NCBI RefSeq assembly: GCF_037963865.1
Contig: NZ_CP150170.1
Coordinates: 496,001 to 560,000 of the forward strand
Direction of reading: 5' to 3'
Length of the DNA: 64,000 nucleotides
From: Paenibacillus sp. FSL R10-2734
GTDB lineage: Bacteria > Bacillota > Bacilli > Paenibacillales > Paenibacillaceae
This document shows positions 56,598 through 64,000 of the stretch, piece after piece (the first letter of the stretch is position 1; each line of letters begins with the position of its first letter). The notes beneath the pieces are model-generated. The model did no database searches, was not told the origin of the DNA, and saw only the letters and a program-made list of their open reading frames with translations. Both the position numbers and the translations under genes were made by a program.

Positions 56598-57145
56598 GAA
56601 GTAATGCCCCCCTGATCAATTTGGGCGAGAGCTCCGGCAAATTCCTCCCGCGTGATTCCAAACATCGCCAGCCGCTTGTACAGCTGCTTGCCGTTACAAT
56701 AACCGATTCCAAGTAAATTACCAAGTGCCATACGTCTTTCAGCTGCCCGTGGGTGTACAAGCATTCCAGCGACCATAAGATCATCAAGTCCAATCAAAGC
56801 AGGTGCTCCTTCAAAGGAGGTATGTACATTCCGCAGCGCATGACGAATCGCTTCTGGAGATGCGTTCTCCACACCAATATCCCCCTTGCGGGTTGCGTCC
56901 TTCTCCGGAATGAAGGCGTGCTTGCAGCCCGGTACCTTCGCGGATACAATCTTACGAATTCGCTCGCCCGCGTGATCCGGATCAGTAAGGATAATCACCC
57001 CTCTACGCTCCATAGCAAGCGCGATCTTTGCAATTACGGTCCGGTCTACAGCCGAGCCACCTGTTTCAATCGTATCTGCTTCTACAGCACGTTTAACAGC
57101 GACGGTATCACTCTTGCCTTCAACGACAATTAATTCCTTAATCAT
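56594..57145 (-). CDS. rnmV: Ribonuclease M5
   Basis: 183 aa. Matures 5S rRNA. The N-terminal Toprim domain has the catalytic glutamate in IVVEGKSDT and the DxD pair in ILTDPDHAG. The C-terminal DUF4093-type domain carries GNLLGIGYCNGKQLYKRL. GGAG precedes the ATG. It lies between yabE and rsmA, as in B. subtilis. Confidence 0.96.
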   Translation of the reverse strand: MIKELIVVEGKSDTVAVKRAVEADTIETGGSAVDRTVIAKIALAMERRGVIILTDPDHAGERIRKIVSAKVPGCKHAFIPEKDATRKGDIGVENASPEAIRHALRNVHTSFEGAPALIGLDDLMVAGMLVHPRAAERRMALGNLLGIGYCNGKQLYKRLAMFGITREEFAGALAQIDQGGITS

Positions 57146-57158
57146 ATCTCTTGACTCC

Positions 57159-57190
57159 TAACGTAAAACTTATATTTCCTTATATTTAAA
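57159..57190 (+). repeat. Fragment of the interspersed repeat (tail only)
   Basis: CGTAAAACTTATATTTCCTT matches the 3' tail of the 90-bp repeat (GCGTGAAACTTATACTTTCT) with a few changes. The head modules are missing. Confidence 0.6.
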
Positions 57191-57226
57191 AAAGCAAAAA
57201 AGAAGAGGTTTCGCTCCTCTTCTTTT
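57186..57226 (-). terminator. yabE terminator
   Basis: An 11-bp perfect stem (57198-57208 with 57216-57226), loop TTTCGCT, and a U-rich run on the minus strand. Confidence 0.9.
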
Positions 57227-57347
57227 GGTTAAAGAATGTATAAGTGATGAGCGGTTGCTCTGCGATCAACGAAATGATCATCTGGCGTTCCTTAACGGTT
57301 ATCATCACTATAGCTTATCAAAGGATAATTTGCAAAAAGCTTCGGCT

Positions 57348-58505
57348 CTAGTTAAGCTCCGGTTTCACAGGTCCAATCACATAAACGGTACGTGATTTAC
57401 GACCGAAATTACGCACATGGCTCAGTGAATCGAAATAGACATCTACTTTATGGCCTTTAATGGCACCGCCAGTATCTTCTGCACGGCGGAATCCAAGCCC
57501 CTCGATATATACCCACCAGCCAATAGGAATTACATTTGGATCAACTGCAATCGTACGACCTTCCGTTACTCGTGTTCCGGAGGCAGTTTTGGTACCTATA
57601 CCTGGCTCTGCTGACGAATATGCTGTCATGGAGACATTCTTAATCATCTTTTTGTACTCGAAGTCTACGCCAGCCTTGCTTGTGACGTTATTAGCCTTAG
57701 CGCTAGCATTAACTGTTTTGGTGTTTGATTTGGAAGTTGTTGTAGTCTTAGCTACAGCGGGCTTAGGAAGTGCTTTAGTACCAACGGCAATAATCTTATC
57801 TTTAGTTACCGTGTGTACTTCCTTACCAATCATGCGCATAGAGGCCAGTTCTCCGTCTTGATAGATCTTTTCAATATGCTGAATCATGACGCCTGGTTTG
57901 CCTGCCTGTGCCACTCTAACTGTTCCCACTGTAAGGGAGGGGTCTGCTGTCTTGATGACTCTGAAGGGTAAGTTTGTTGTTCGCTGAACGGTCTGTTTGT
58001 TGATGCGAACAATCTTAACCTCCATGTTGGCAGAAATAGTGGTTTCTAACGAAGGAAAAATCTTATCATGGCCTTCTAGGGAGAAGCCCAATTTGTCAAT
58101 CGCTTTACCGATTGTGTCCTCGGTCGTATACAACGTTTTTGTTGCTCCGTCCGCAGTAAGACTAATTTTCTGCGCACGATTAATAACGACACGGTCACCG
58201 TCTTTTATTTCATCACTCAAACCAAAAGATAATTCATCATGCGGCTGCACCGGAATTTGCTCTTTCTCCAAGACATCACCAAGAAGTGATTCACGCGTTT
58301 GAAGCGTCTGTGTTTGCCCGTCTATTACTAAAAATAATTGTTTGTTACTTTGACCGTGTACGTACAGCAGAATAAGTAGCGCGATAGCAATTGAAATCAC
58401 GCCCGCAAGTAAAAGTACCCGAGTATTTACTTGCTCCCACCGTAATGCGAAAGACCTGCTGGATGACTGCGAATCATGGGATACCTCTGGTTGGAATACG
58501 CCCAT
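57348..58505 (-). CDS. yabE: Cell-wall-binding protein YabE: DUF348-G5-3D domains
   Basis: 385 aa. An N-terminal transmembrane or signal segment (VLLLAGVISIAIALLILLYV, about 32-51) is followed by DUF348 repeats (LFLVIDGQTQTLQTRESLLGDVL, ISLTADGATKTLYTTEDTIGKAI and a third in NLPFRVIK), a G5 domain (VTKDKIIAVGTK), a Thr/Ser/Lys-rich linker, and a C-terminal 3D domain (MTAYSSAEPG, RTIAVDPNVIPIG, AEDTGGAIKGHKVDVYF) with its three conserved aspartates. This domain makes it an Rpf-like, MltA-fold lytic wall enzyme. AGGAGG abuts ATG 58514; ATG 58505 has 9-nt spacing and is preferred. It is controlled by the c-di-AMP riboswitch upstream. Confidence 0.93.
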   Translation of the reverse strand: MGVFQPEVSHDSQSSSRSFALRWEQVNTRVLLLAGVISIAIALLILLYVHGQSNKQLFLVIDGQTQTLQTRESLLGDVLEKEQIPVQPHDELSFGLSDEIKDGDRVVINRAQKISLTADGATKTLYTTEDTIGKAIDKLGFSLEGHDKIFPSLETTISANMEVKIVRINKQTVQRTTNLPFRVIKTADPSLTVGTVRVAQAGKPGVMIQHIEKIYQDGELASMRMIGKEVHTVTKDKIIAVGTKALPKPAVAKTTTTSKSNTKTVNASAKANNVTSKAGVDFEYKKMIKNVSMTAYSSAEPGIGTKTASGTRVTEGRTIAVDPNVIPIGWWVYIEGLGFRRAEDTGGAIKGHKVDVYFDSLSHVRNFGRKSRTVYVIGPVKPELN

Positions 58506-58701
58506 TCTCTCCATCCTCCTTACATAGCCCCGTCGTCAATTGTATATCATGAGGACTGAATTCCTTTGACGAAACTATTTGAGATTGTCACAGGACACGC
58601 ACGTAATAACTTAGCGTCTCCTGCTCATGGATCGCCTGCTCGGCACAACTACTCCCACCCCTGTTATATAACAGTATGTAGGCAACATTCCGTTTATTCA
58701 A
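58506..58701 (-). other. yabE leader downstream of the riboswitch terminator
   Basis: About 195 nt of untranslated leader. It contains a perfect 14-bp palindrome CTGTTATATAACAG (58661-58674). I see no gene and no convincing second promoter. Confidence 0.55.
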
Positions 58702-58749
58702 AAATAAAAAAGCCTAAAAAGAGTTCAACTGAGGACTCTTTCGTGGCTT
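58702..58749 (-). terminator. Riboswitch-controlled terminator before yabE
   Basis: On the minus strand AAGCC...AAAGAGT pairs with ACTCTTT...GGCTT (58711-58749), followed by U-rich UUUUAUUUU. It lies 32 nt after the riboswitch core and 197 nt before yabE, as expected for an expression platform. Confidence 0.88.
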
Positions 58750-58780
58750 CTCCAATGTCAGAATAGAGAATGCTTGTGCA

Positions 58781-59016
58781 CGAGGTTGCCTCTCTTACTT
58801 GCGCTTACGGGGTTAGCTGTCGGGTTCGGACGAAAGAGAGACGCCCTATCTCAGGTCACCCGCTCATGGCGGTTGCCCTTAAATTCACCCCAAAGACCAC
58901 GTAAAGAAATCAAATACTGTCCTGTGGCACGTCTTAGCCGTATTCAAGATACAGGCATGCGGCAGGTCAATATTGGTTCCCCCGTTCTCCATACGGAGAC
59001 TCAGCGAGACGATCCA
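58781..59016 (-). ncRNA. c-di-AMP riboswitch (ydaO/yuaA leader class)
   Basis: On the minus strand the conserved blocks of this class occur in order: CGCTGAG, GGGGGAACCAAT, TTTGGGGTGAATTTAAGGGC, and CCGAACCCGACAGCTAAC followed by CCCGTAAGCG and AGAGAGG. The insert between the second and third block is longer than in many members. In this class c-di-AMP binding favours termination, so high c-di-AMP would lower yabE expression. Class members upstream of wall-hydrolase genes are established. Boundaries are approximate. Confidence 0.93.
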
Positions 59017-59212
59017 TGATCAATGGCTGTCACTATAACACAGCTCACATCACTGAAAAGATGATATCCTGTTTTGATGCATGTTGTAAAGGACGATTCA
59101 ACCACGTTTAAGCAAAAATTTGGTTAAAATATTGTAATATTCAGCCGTTTTTATATTAAAAAAGTTTAATATATCGGTGATTCTCTATTTTTCGCCTGTT
59201 TTACTCCCGTTT
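59017..59212 (-). promoter_or_regulatory. Promoter region of the riboswitch-yabE transcript
   Basis: A possible promoter on the minus strand is TTTACA-18-TATCAT (about 59062-59091). A TATAGT lies closer to the riboswitch (about 59030-59035). A 9-bp AT-rich dyad (TATATTAAA/TTTAATATA, 59151-59172) lies 40 nt after the tatD stop, without a clear U-run. Confidence 0.45.
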
Positions 59213-59983
59213 TCAGACAATCCCAAATCGTTCCAGTGCGTTCGCATACGTTATTTTTGCCAATTCTTCCCATGTTAACCCTTTAATTTCAGCCGCCGCC
59301 TCTGCTACCAGCTTCACATGAGCACTCTCATTTCGCTTCCCGCGATAGGGGTGTGGAGTCAAATATGGAGCATCCGTTTCGATCAATAATCGGTCCAGTG
59401 GGGTCTGCGCAAGCACTTCTTTTGGCACTCTTGCATTTTTGAACGTAATGGGTCCTCCAAACGATAAATGAAAACCCAGATTCAAGCACATTTTAGCCGT
59501 TTCCCAGCTTCCTGAGAACGAGTGCATCACACCTCCAACCTCATTTGCTTTTTCCTCCCGTAAAATCCGTACAACATCTTCATGGGCATCACGGTCATGA
59601 ATACAAATCGGCATATTTAGTTCACGGGCTAGTCCAATTTGCTTGCGAAAAACCTCATGTTGCACATCCTTGGGAGAAGTATCCCAATAATAATCCAGTC
59701 CGATTTCCCCGATAGCCACCACTTTTTTATGACTGCATAGAGAAGCGATCCAATCTAGATCTCCTTCTTTCATATCAATCGCATCCTGCGGATGCCAACC
59801 CACTGCAGCATAAATATAATCATAAGATTCAGCCAGCTTCATCGTTGTGGGAATCGTCTCCCGATTAAATCCGATATTAATCATCTTGCTAACTCCTGCC
59901 TCTACAGCACGAGCGATAACTTCTTCGCGATCCTCGTCGAATTGAGGTGCATCCAGATGCGTATGTGTGTCAAACAAAAACAT
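59213..59983 (-). CDS. tatD: TatD-family metal-dependent hydrolase / DNase
   Basis: 256 aa from ATG 59983 (AAGGAG at 9 nt; the ORF extends 15 codons without support). Amidohydrolase TIM barrel with FDTHTHLDAPQFDEDRE, the catalytic glutamate in AIGEIGLDYYWDTSP, CIHDRDAHED, GVMHSFSGSW and ETDAPYLTPHPYRGKRNE. Relatives are 3'-5' exonucleases. In B. subtilis yabD follows metS; metS/metG is absent here and an HD protein stands in its place. Confidence 0.95.
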   Translation of the reverse strand: MFLFDTHTHLDAPQFDEDREEVIARAVEAGVSKMINIGFNRETIPTTMKLAESYDYIYAAVGWHPQDAIDMKEGDLDWIASLCSHKKVVAIGEIGLDYYWDTSPKDVQHEVFRKQIGLARELNMPICIHDRDAHEDVVRILREEKANEVGGVMHSFSGSWETAKMCLNLGFHLSFGGPITFKNARVPKEVLAQTPLDRLLIETDAPYLTPHPYRGKRNESAHVKLVAEAAAEIKGLTWEELAKITYANALERFGIV

Positions 59984-60039
59984 TTTATATCTCACTCCTT
60001 GTTTTTTTCTTCTTGTCAAAAATCCCATATTTTTTTGTG

Positions 60040-61323
60040 TTATTTTGCAAAAATATCTGCTATAGAAGAAGGTAATCGTGTAAGAGCTTCTCTCAGTTTA
60101 TCCTGTGGAAAATAAAGATGATATCTGCCACGATGAATGCCGCTTATAGAGCGCACAATATCCGATACCTCCGAAATTTCCCTCAGATGATCATGACGAT
60201 CAAGCAGTAGAATTTGCTTATTGTCGAAAGCTTCTCCTGGACGGAACACATCATAGGGCAGATCTGTCGGAAAATCAATCTCCAGGTCATATTCTGCGTG
60301 AAGTCCCGCAGCCGTAAAACTACTACGAATTTCAGTGATCATATCTTTATCGAGATTCTCCACCTCAACATATTTATACAGTTTACGATGAATAAAACGG
60401 GTACACAAATCGCTTAATAGCTCATCTCGTTCAAGCGTCCACTGCATAAAAGCCGTCTGTACCAGCGCTTCATCTAACATTAAATATTGCTTCACCGTCA
60501 CCTCGCCACGGAACAAATCCTCCAGCGGATTAATCATGAAACTAAAATTGTACCCCTCTTGGAAAAGCTCCTTAGCTCTACGGAAAATTTGTCGCAAAAT
60601 AATCTCAGAGCTACGTGTCACCGGATGGAAATATACCTGCCAGTACATTTGATACCGCGACATTAAATAATCTTCAATCGCATGCATTCCCGATTCTTTC
60701 ACAACAACCCGACCATTATAAGGACGTAACATTCTCAAAATCCGATCAATGTCGATTGTTCCATAGTTCACACCTGTATAGTACGCATCACGCAGCAAAT
60801 AATCCATGCGATCCGCATCTAGCGGACTGGAAACCAAATTCACAACAATTTCATGCTCATAAGTTTTGGAGATCACGGAAGCTACTTTGCGAGGGAAATC
60901 CTCCTCCACATCACGCAAGATTTCAGTAATCTCAGTGTCCTCCAGAATTATACGACAAGTCCAATCCTCATGATTCATTTCAAAAGCTTCTTCTATAGAA
61001 TGAGAAAATGGACCATGCCCCAAATCATGCAGCAAAGCCGCACACAAGGTGAGCAAACTTTCTTCAGGAATCCAATCCTTATACCCGCTTCGTTCAAATT
61101 GCGAAATGATTCTACGTGTAATTTCGTATACCCCAAGGGAATGAGAAAACCGACTATGCTCTGCACCATGAAAAGTCAGATACGAGGTACCCAGCTGACG
61201 AATTCGGCGTAAACGCTGAAATTCCTTTGTATTAATTAGTCGCCAAATAATAGTATCCTGCACGTGGATATAATTGTGAACCGGATCTTTGAAAACCTTT
61301 TCTTCTGTGAGCGGCTGCTTCAT
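60040..61323 (-). CDS. HD-domain phosphohydrolase (YwfO-like, dNTPase/SAMHD1-type fold)
   Basis: 427 aa. The N-terminal KVFKDPVHNYIHV is followed by the HD metal site: GAEHSRFSHSLGVYE, LLHDLGHGPFSHSIEE, and the late aspartate in LDADRMDYLLRDAYYTG. This matches YwfO/dGTPase-like proteins that hydrolyse (d)NTPs. The substrate cannot be told from sequence. It is divergent from abrB and shares the 303-nt upstream region with it, including two Spo0A-like boxes. B. subtilis has its homologue elsewhere. Confidence 0.9.
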   Translation of the reverse strand: MKQPLTEEKVFKDPVHNYIHVQDTIIWRLINTKEFQRLRRIRQLGTSYLTFHGAEHSRFSHSLGVYEITRRIISQFERSGYKDWIPEESLLTLCAALLHDLGHGPFSHSIEEAFEMNHEDWTCRIILEDTEITEILRDVEEDFPRKVASVISKTYEHEIVVNLVSSPLDADRMDYLLRDAYYTGVNYGTIDIDRILRMLRPYNGRVVVKESGMHAIEDYLMSRYQMYWQVYFHPVTRSSEIILRQIFRRAKELFQEGYNFSFMINPLEDLFRGEVTVKQYLMLDEALVQTAFMQWTLERDELLSDLCTRFIHRKLYKYVEVENLDKDMITEIRSSFTAAGLHAEYDLEIDFPTDLPYDVFRPGEAFDNKQILLLDRHDHLREISEVSDIVRSISGIHRGRYHLYFPQDKLREALTRLPSSIADIFAK

Positions 61324-61626
61324 GAGATCAACTCCTTTTTTTAGTTTAATATGATTTTAACCAATATAAGTATATAATAAGTAATTATGTCGTACTTTGT
61401 CGAATAGTGACGCTTTTAGTCTTGGTAAATCGACAAAATTTATTTTTACACTTTTTTTAGAATTCGCGAATGTTATAGGCAATTCAAAGTTTTTGTGAAA
61501 AAGTTCTTAATTATCATATGAAAAAAGGTTGACTGTTTTGGGAATCGTTGGTATTATAAATATCATAAAACAGTGAACAATGTCGAATAATGACGGTTTA
61601 GGAACTTTGAGAGGAGTACGATTGTT
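61324..61626. promoter_or_regulatory. Divergent control region between the HD gene and abrB with Spo0A boxes
   Basis: It contains a perfect 0A box TTGTCGAA (61397-61404), an inverted TTGTCGAT (61429-61436, minus strand) and a third site ATGTCGAATAATGACGG (61580-61596). The third matches the B. subtilis abrB operator and lies just after the predicted abrB start site. No gene is present. Confidence 0.8.
61529..61557 (+). promoter_or_regulatory. abrB promoter
   Basis: TTGACT (61529-61534), 17-nt spacer, TATTAT (61552-61557). Start near 61564, about 16 nt before the third 0A box, consistent with repression by Spo0A~P. Confidence 0.8.
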
Positions 61627-61881
61627 ATGATGAAATCAACAGGAATTGTAAGAAAAGTAGACGAACTTGGACGGGTAGTTATTCCCATTGAATTGCGCCG
61701 TACTCTCGGTATTGGTGAAAAAGATGCACTTGAAATTTACGTTGATGGTGAGCGCATTATGCTTAAGAAATATGAGCCTGCCTGCATTTTCTGTGGCAAC
61801 GCTGAGAATGTAACTTACTTCAAAGGAAAAATAGTTTGTCATGAATGCATTTCTACTATCCCTACCCCTGTGACAAACTAA
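61627..61881 (+). CDS. abrB: Transition-state regulator AbrB with a C-terminal zinc-ribbon-like motif
   Basis: 84 aa. The N-terminal domain (KSTGIVRKVDELGRVVIPIE, LRRTLGIGEKDALEIYVDGE) is almost identical to B. subtilis AbrB, the global repressor of post-exponential genes. The C-terminal part differs: CIFC (about 52-55) and CHEC (about 72-75) form a four-cysteine zinc-ribbon pattern instead of the B. subtilis oligomerisation tail. GGAG lies about 10 nt upstream of the ATGATG pair. It has its own promoter and terminator, and is the only well-supported plus-strand gene besides the small one at 48158. Confidence 0.95.
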   Translation: MMKSTGIVRKVDELGRVVIPIELRRTLGIGEKDALEIYVDGERIMLKKYEPACIFCGNAENVTYFKGKIVCHECISTIPTPVTN

Positions 61882-61942
61882 AATAAATAGTATATAATAG
61901 GACTTATCAAATTGTTAATTCTAACCTTTTCATATCTCCTTG

Positions 61943-61973
61943 ACCTCCCGTGACCGCGGGAGGTATTTTTTTT
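61943..61973 (+). terminator. abrB terminator
   Basis: ACCTCCCG/CGGGAGGT (61943-61950 with 61957-61964), loop TGACCG, then U8 on the plus strand. Confidence 0.93.
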
Positions 61974-62271
61974 CTGTTTTCCCCTGTGTTCCCCCTCCTC
62001 CCGCCGTCCCAAGAGGGATGACGGAAGGCCTGTGGTGAGAGTACGTAGTGAAGCGAGGTTCTACTATACACTGATCCATATTGGGATTCCTTTTGGGAAC
62101 CACCTTCAAGCCATGTCATCGTCAGCTTCGTAATAAGCTTATAAAACGAGCTGCAAGTCTAAACTGGTAACCTTAGTTGTATTTCTTAATGAACAAATAC
62201 ATCATAAAATTAAAAATTAATTGTACAAAGTACATTTACCCCTCATGTAAACCACTCAAGCGCTACAACAC
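61974..62271. other. abrB-rsmI intergenic region, nothing firm
   Basis: About 300 nt with a weak TGTAC-AAA-GTACA dyad (near 62223-62235) that might end rsmI. The minus-strand ORF 61907-62119 crosses the abrB terminator and shows no family features. Confidence 0.5.
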
Positions 62272-63183
62272 CTACTCATTATCCTTATCCAATAAGGCGT
62301 TATAAATATCCCGTTTTGCTACTCCCCGGTCAGAGGCTGCTTTTTTCATAGCTTCTTTACGCGGCATATCTGCTGCTTCGTAATGAGCAACATGTTCTTC
62401 AATACTTAACTGACGCCACCAAGCCGATTCCGCCATTTCAGCATCTTCCTTGCTCTCACCCTCAACGACGATGACATACTCTCCAAGTGGTGGATGGTCA
62501 GCGAGCCAAAGCGTACACTCCTCAATCGTCCCACGTAAAAACTCTTCATACCTTTTCGTCAGTTCACGCGCCAGCACGATTCGGCGATTGCCGAATACCT
62601 CTTGAAGATGAGCCAAGGTCTTAATAACACGATGTGGAGATTCGTAGAACAGCAAAGTTCCTTGAGCCGAACGAAGTGGACTTAATACCGCACGGATATC
62701 CTTACGTTCTCGAGGTAAGAATCCGATAAAAGTGAACGTAGTCGTAGGCAGACCGGAGGCGATTAAAGCTGACAAGGCTGCGTTGGCTCCGGGTATAGGA
62801 ATTACTGGTATACCGTGACTTATTGCAAGGGCTACAAGGTCTGCACCAGGGTCAGAAATTGCTGGCAAACCAGCATCGCTGACGAGAGCCAAATTTTTTC
62901 CTTCTATTATATAGCGAATAAGTTCAGGTCCACTAGCAGCCTTATTATGCTCATGGTAACTGAACAGCATGGAAGGTGAAATTTCAAAATGGCTCAACAA
63001 TTTTCGAGTTTGTCTTGTATCCTCCGCAGCAATAATATCGCATTCCTGCAATGTGCGAACAGCGCGATAGGTCATATCCTCTAAATTACCGATGGGTGTA
63101 GCCACCAAAAAGAGTGAACCCGTTGACTCCTGCTTATGTGTATTGTTATTGTTCTGAAAACTGCTTTGGCATGATATTGTCAT
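62272..63183 (-). CDS. rsmI: 16S rRNA (cytidine1402-2'-O)-methyltransferase
   Basis: 303 aa. Adds the 2'-O-methyl group at C1402 in the decoding centre. Tetrapyrrole-methylase-like fold: LFLVATPIGNLEDMTYRAVRTLQECDIIAAEDTRQTRKLL, ALVSDAGLPAISDPGADLV, PIPGANAALSALIASGLPTTTFTFIGFLPR and FYESPHRVIKTL. The N-terminus has about 20 extra residues rich in Asn and Ser before the fold. It overlaps the upstream methyltransferase gene by 4 nt. yazA, which separates the two in B. subtilis, is absent. Confidence 0.96.
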   Translation of the reverse strand: MTISCQSSFQNNNNTHKQESTGSLFLVATPIGNLEDMTYRAVRTLQECDIIAAEDTRQTRKLLSHFEISPSMLFSYHEHNKAASGPELIRYIIEGKNLALVSDAGLPAISDPGADLVALAISHGIPVIPIPGANAALSALIASGLPTTTFTFIGFLPRERKDIRAVLSPLRSAQGTLLFYESPHRVIKTLAHLQEVFGNRRIVLARELTKRYEEFLRGTIEECTLWLADHPPLGEYVIVVEGESKEDAEMAESAWWRQLSIEEHVAHYEAADMPRKEAMKKAASDRGVAKRDIYNALLDKDNE

Positions 63184-63950
63184 GATTTACCCTCTTTAGC
63201 ACCGTAGTAGATGTCCATAATTTCTGGACAGTATTGATTGTCCTCATTATATACAATGAGTGGTGGTTGTAAACGAACCTCCGGTTTGCCGTCACGCATC
63301 GCTTCGATTAATACCATATTGGCCTCCAAATGCGCACGTGGATGTACAAAGCGAATAATCTTAGGCTCTAGCCTATATTTTCTCATAAGACTAATAATAT
63401 CGACCAACCGTTGTGGCTTGTGAACCATACTTACCTTTCCTCCGGTCCGAACCAGTCGTACACAGGCTTGAATGACCTCCTCCAGTGTACATCCTATTTC
63501 ATGACGAGCCATAGCCTGATGAGTGTTCAGCTTAAGGTCACTGCCGTTAAGCGGCATATACGGAGGATTGACCGTTATTGCATCATATACGCCATGCCCT
63601 GCTTCTTTATATAACTCACGTAAATCCCCTTCATGAATCACAACCTGATCCTGAAGCCCATTTAGAGCCACGCTACGGCGAGCCATATCCGCTAAACGGG
63701 GTTGAATTTCAATTCCTTCTATAGAAGCTTTTGTTCGGGTCGTCATCAAAATGGGTATTACACCGTTTCCTGTACATAGATCGAGTACTCTTCCACGTGG
63801 CGGAACGCTAGCGAAACGGGCAAGCAATACCGCATCCATAGAAAAGCTAAATACTTCGTCACTTTGAATAATACGTAAATCATGTGTTAGTAAATCATCT
63901 ACCCGCTCCGTTGGTAACAAAGAAGCAGAAGCATCGTTAATATTCGTCAT
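63180..63950 (-). CDS. tRNA1(Val) (adenine37-N6)-methyltransferase-like protein (YabB/TrmN6 family)
   Basis: 257 aa from ATG 63950 (AGGAG 8 nt upstream; the ORF continues to 63998 without support). SAM motif I is RVLDLCTGNGVIPILM, the acidic motif is GIEIQPRLADMARRS, and the N6-methylase motif is NPPYMPL. The substrate is taken from the family and not shown here. It precedes rsmI with a 4-nt overlap, so they are co-translated. Confidence 0.9.
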   Translation of the reverse strand: MTNINDASASLLPTERVDDLLTHDLRIIQSDEVFSFSMDAVLLARFASVPPRGRVLDLCTGNGVIPILMTTRTKASIEGIEIQPRLADMARRSVALNGLQDQVVIHEGDLRELYKEAGHGVYDAITVNPPYMPLNGSDLKLNTHQAMARHEIGCTLEEVIQACVRLVRTGGKVSMVHKPQRLVDIISLMRKYRLEPKIIRFVHPRAHLEANMVLIEAMRDGKPEVRLQPPLIVYNEDNQYCPEIMDIYYGAKEGKS

Positions 63951-64000
63951 GTAATAATCTCCTAAAAAGTTTTGTTGAGCATAGACTTCTGTGAACAATC

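Noticed and set aside
59151..59172. Terminator for tatD
   Set aside because: The dyad is AT-only and followed by A rather than U on the minus strand; a real terminator is not evident.
61907..62119. 70-codon minus-strand ORF after abrB
   Set aside because: It crosses the abrB terminator and lacks any recognisable feature.

Overview
The window is a piece of chromosome from a spore-forming member of the Bacillota. It is most likely Paenibacillus or a close relative in Paenibacillaceae. This rests on the dense set of sporulation genes (spoIIE, spoVG, spoVT, yabG, yabP, yabQ, fin, yabT, an alpha/beta-type SASP), strong AGGAGG ribosome-binding sites, moderate GC by eye, and a gene order that follows the origin-proximal abrB-to-lysS region of Bacillus subtilis with Paenibacillus-type differences. 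The species cannot be fixed from the sequence alone. Almost everything is transcribed from the minus strand. Only abrB (61627-61881) and one small unknown gene (48158-48358) are clear plus-strand genes.

Layout, right to left (the direction of transcription). (1) 64.0-62.3 kb: a YabB-type N6-methyltransferase and rsmI. (2) 61.9-59.2 kb: abrB on the plus strand with Spo0A boxes, a YwfO-type HD phosphohydrolase, and tatD. (3) 59.0-54.0 kb: yabE behind a c-di-AMP (ydaO-class) riboswitch and terminator, then rnmV-rsmA, yabG and veg; veg has two tandem perfect consensus sigma-A promoters. (4) 53.8-48.5 kb: a small SASP gene behind a sigma-G-like promoter, ispE, purR, spoVG behind a sigma-H promoter, and glmU-prs. 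(5) 48.4-35.2 kb: the divergent small ORF, then pth, fin, mfd-prsA, spoVT, a SpoVB-like flippase, mazG, hup-rqcP, yabP-yabQ-divIC and an S1-domain gene. (6) 34.9-25.8 kb: spoIIE, yabS-yabT, tilS, hpt and ftsH. (7) 25.6-18.3 kb: nadA-nadB-nadC-coaX-hslO-PPIase, then cysK. (8) 17.5-9.1 kb: the folate operon pabB-pabA-pabC-folP-folB-folK, then an XRE gene and dusB, then greA and lysS. (9) 8.9-3.6 kb: one complete rrn operon (16S-23S-5S) with two promoters, matching processing stems and a terminator, and no tRNA genes in the spacers. (10) 3.4-0 kb: guaB, dacA and the start of pdxS.

Functionally this is a housekeeping and developmental core: folate and NAD synthesis, CoA and cysteine, cell-wall precursors (glmU, SpoVB-like, dacA), translation quality control (pth, rqcP, tilS, rsmA, rsmI, rnmV), transcription-coupled repair, and the early sporulation circuitry (AbrB, Spo0A boxes, SpoIIE, Fin, SpoVG, SpoVT). 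No insertion sequence, prophage, CRISPR array or defence island is visible.

The least ordinary parts are regulatory and repetitive. There is a structured intergenic repeat of about 90 bp in five near-complete copies between 30 and 55 kb. A related composite site occurs in two arrangements (39.6 and 47.4 kb). There is a hairpin array after spoIIE, a duplicated palindrome in the pabB leader, a c-di-AMP riboswitch on yabE, a zinc-ribbon AbrB, and the orphan divergent small gene. I did not find a clearly new multi-gene system.
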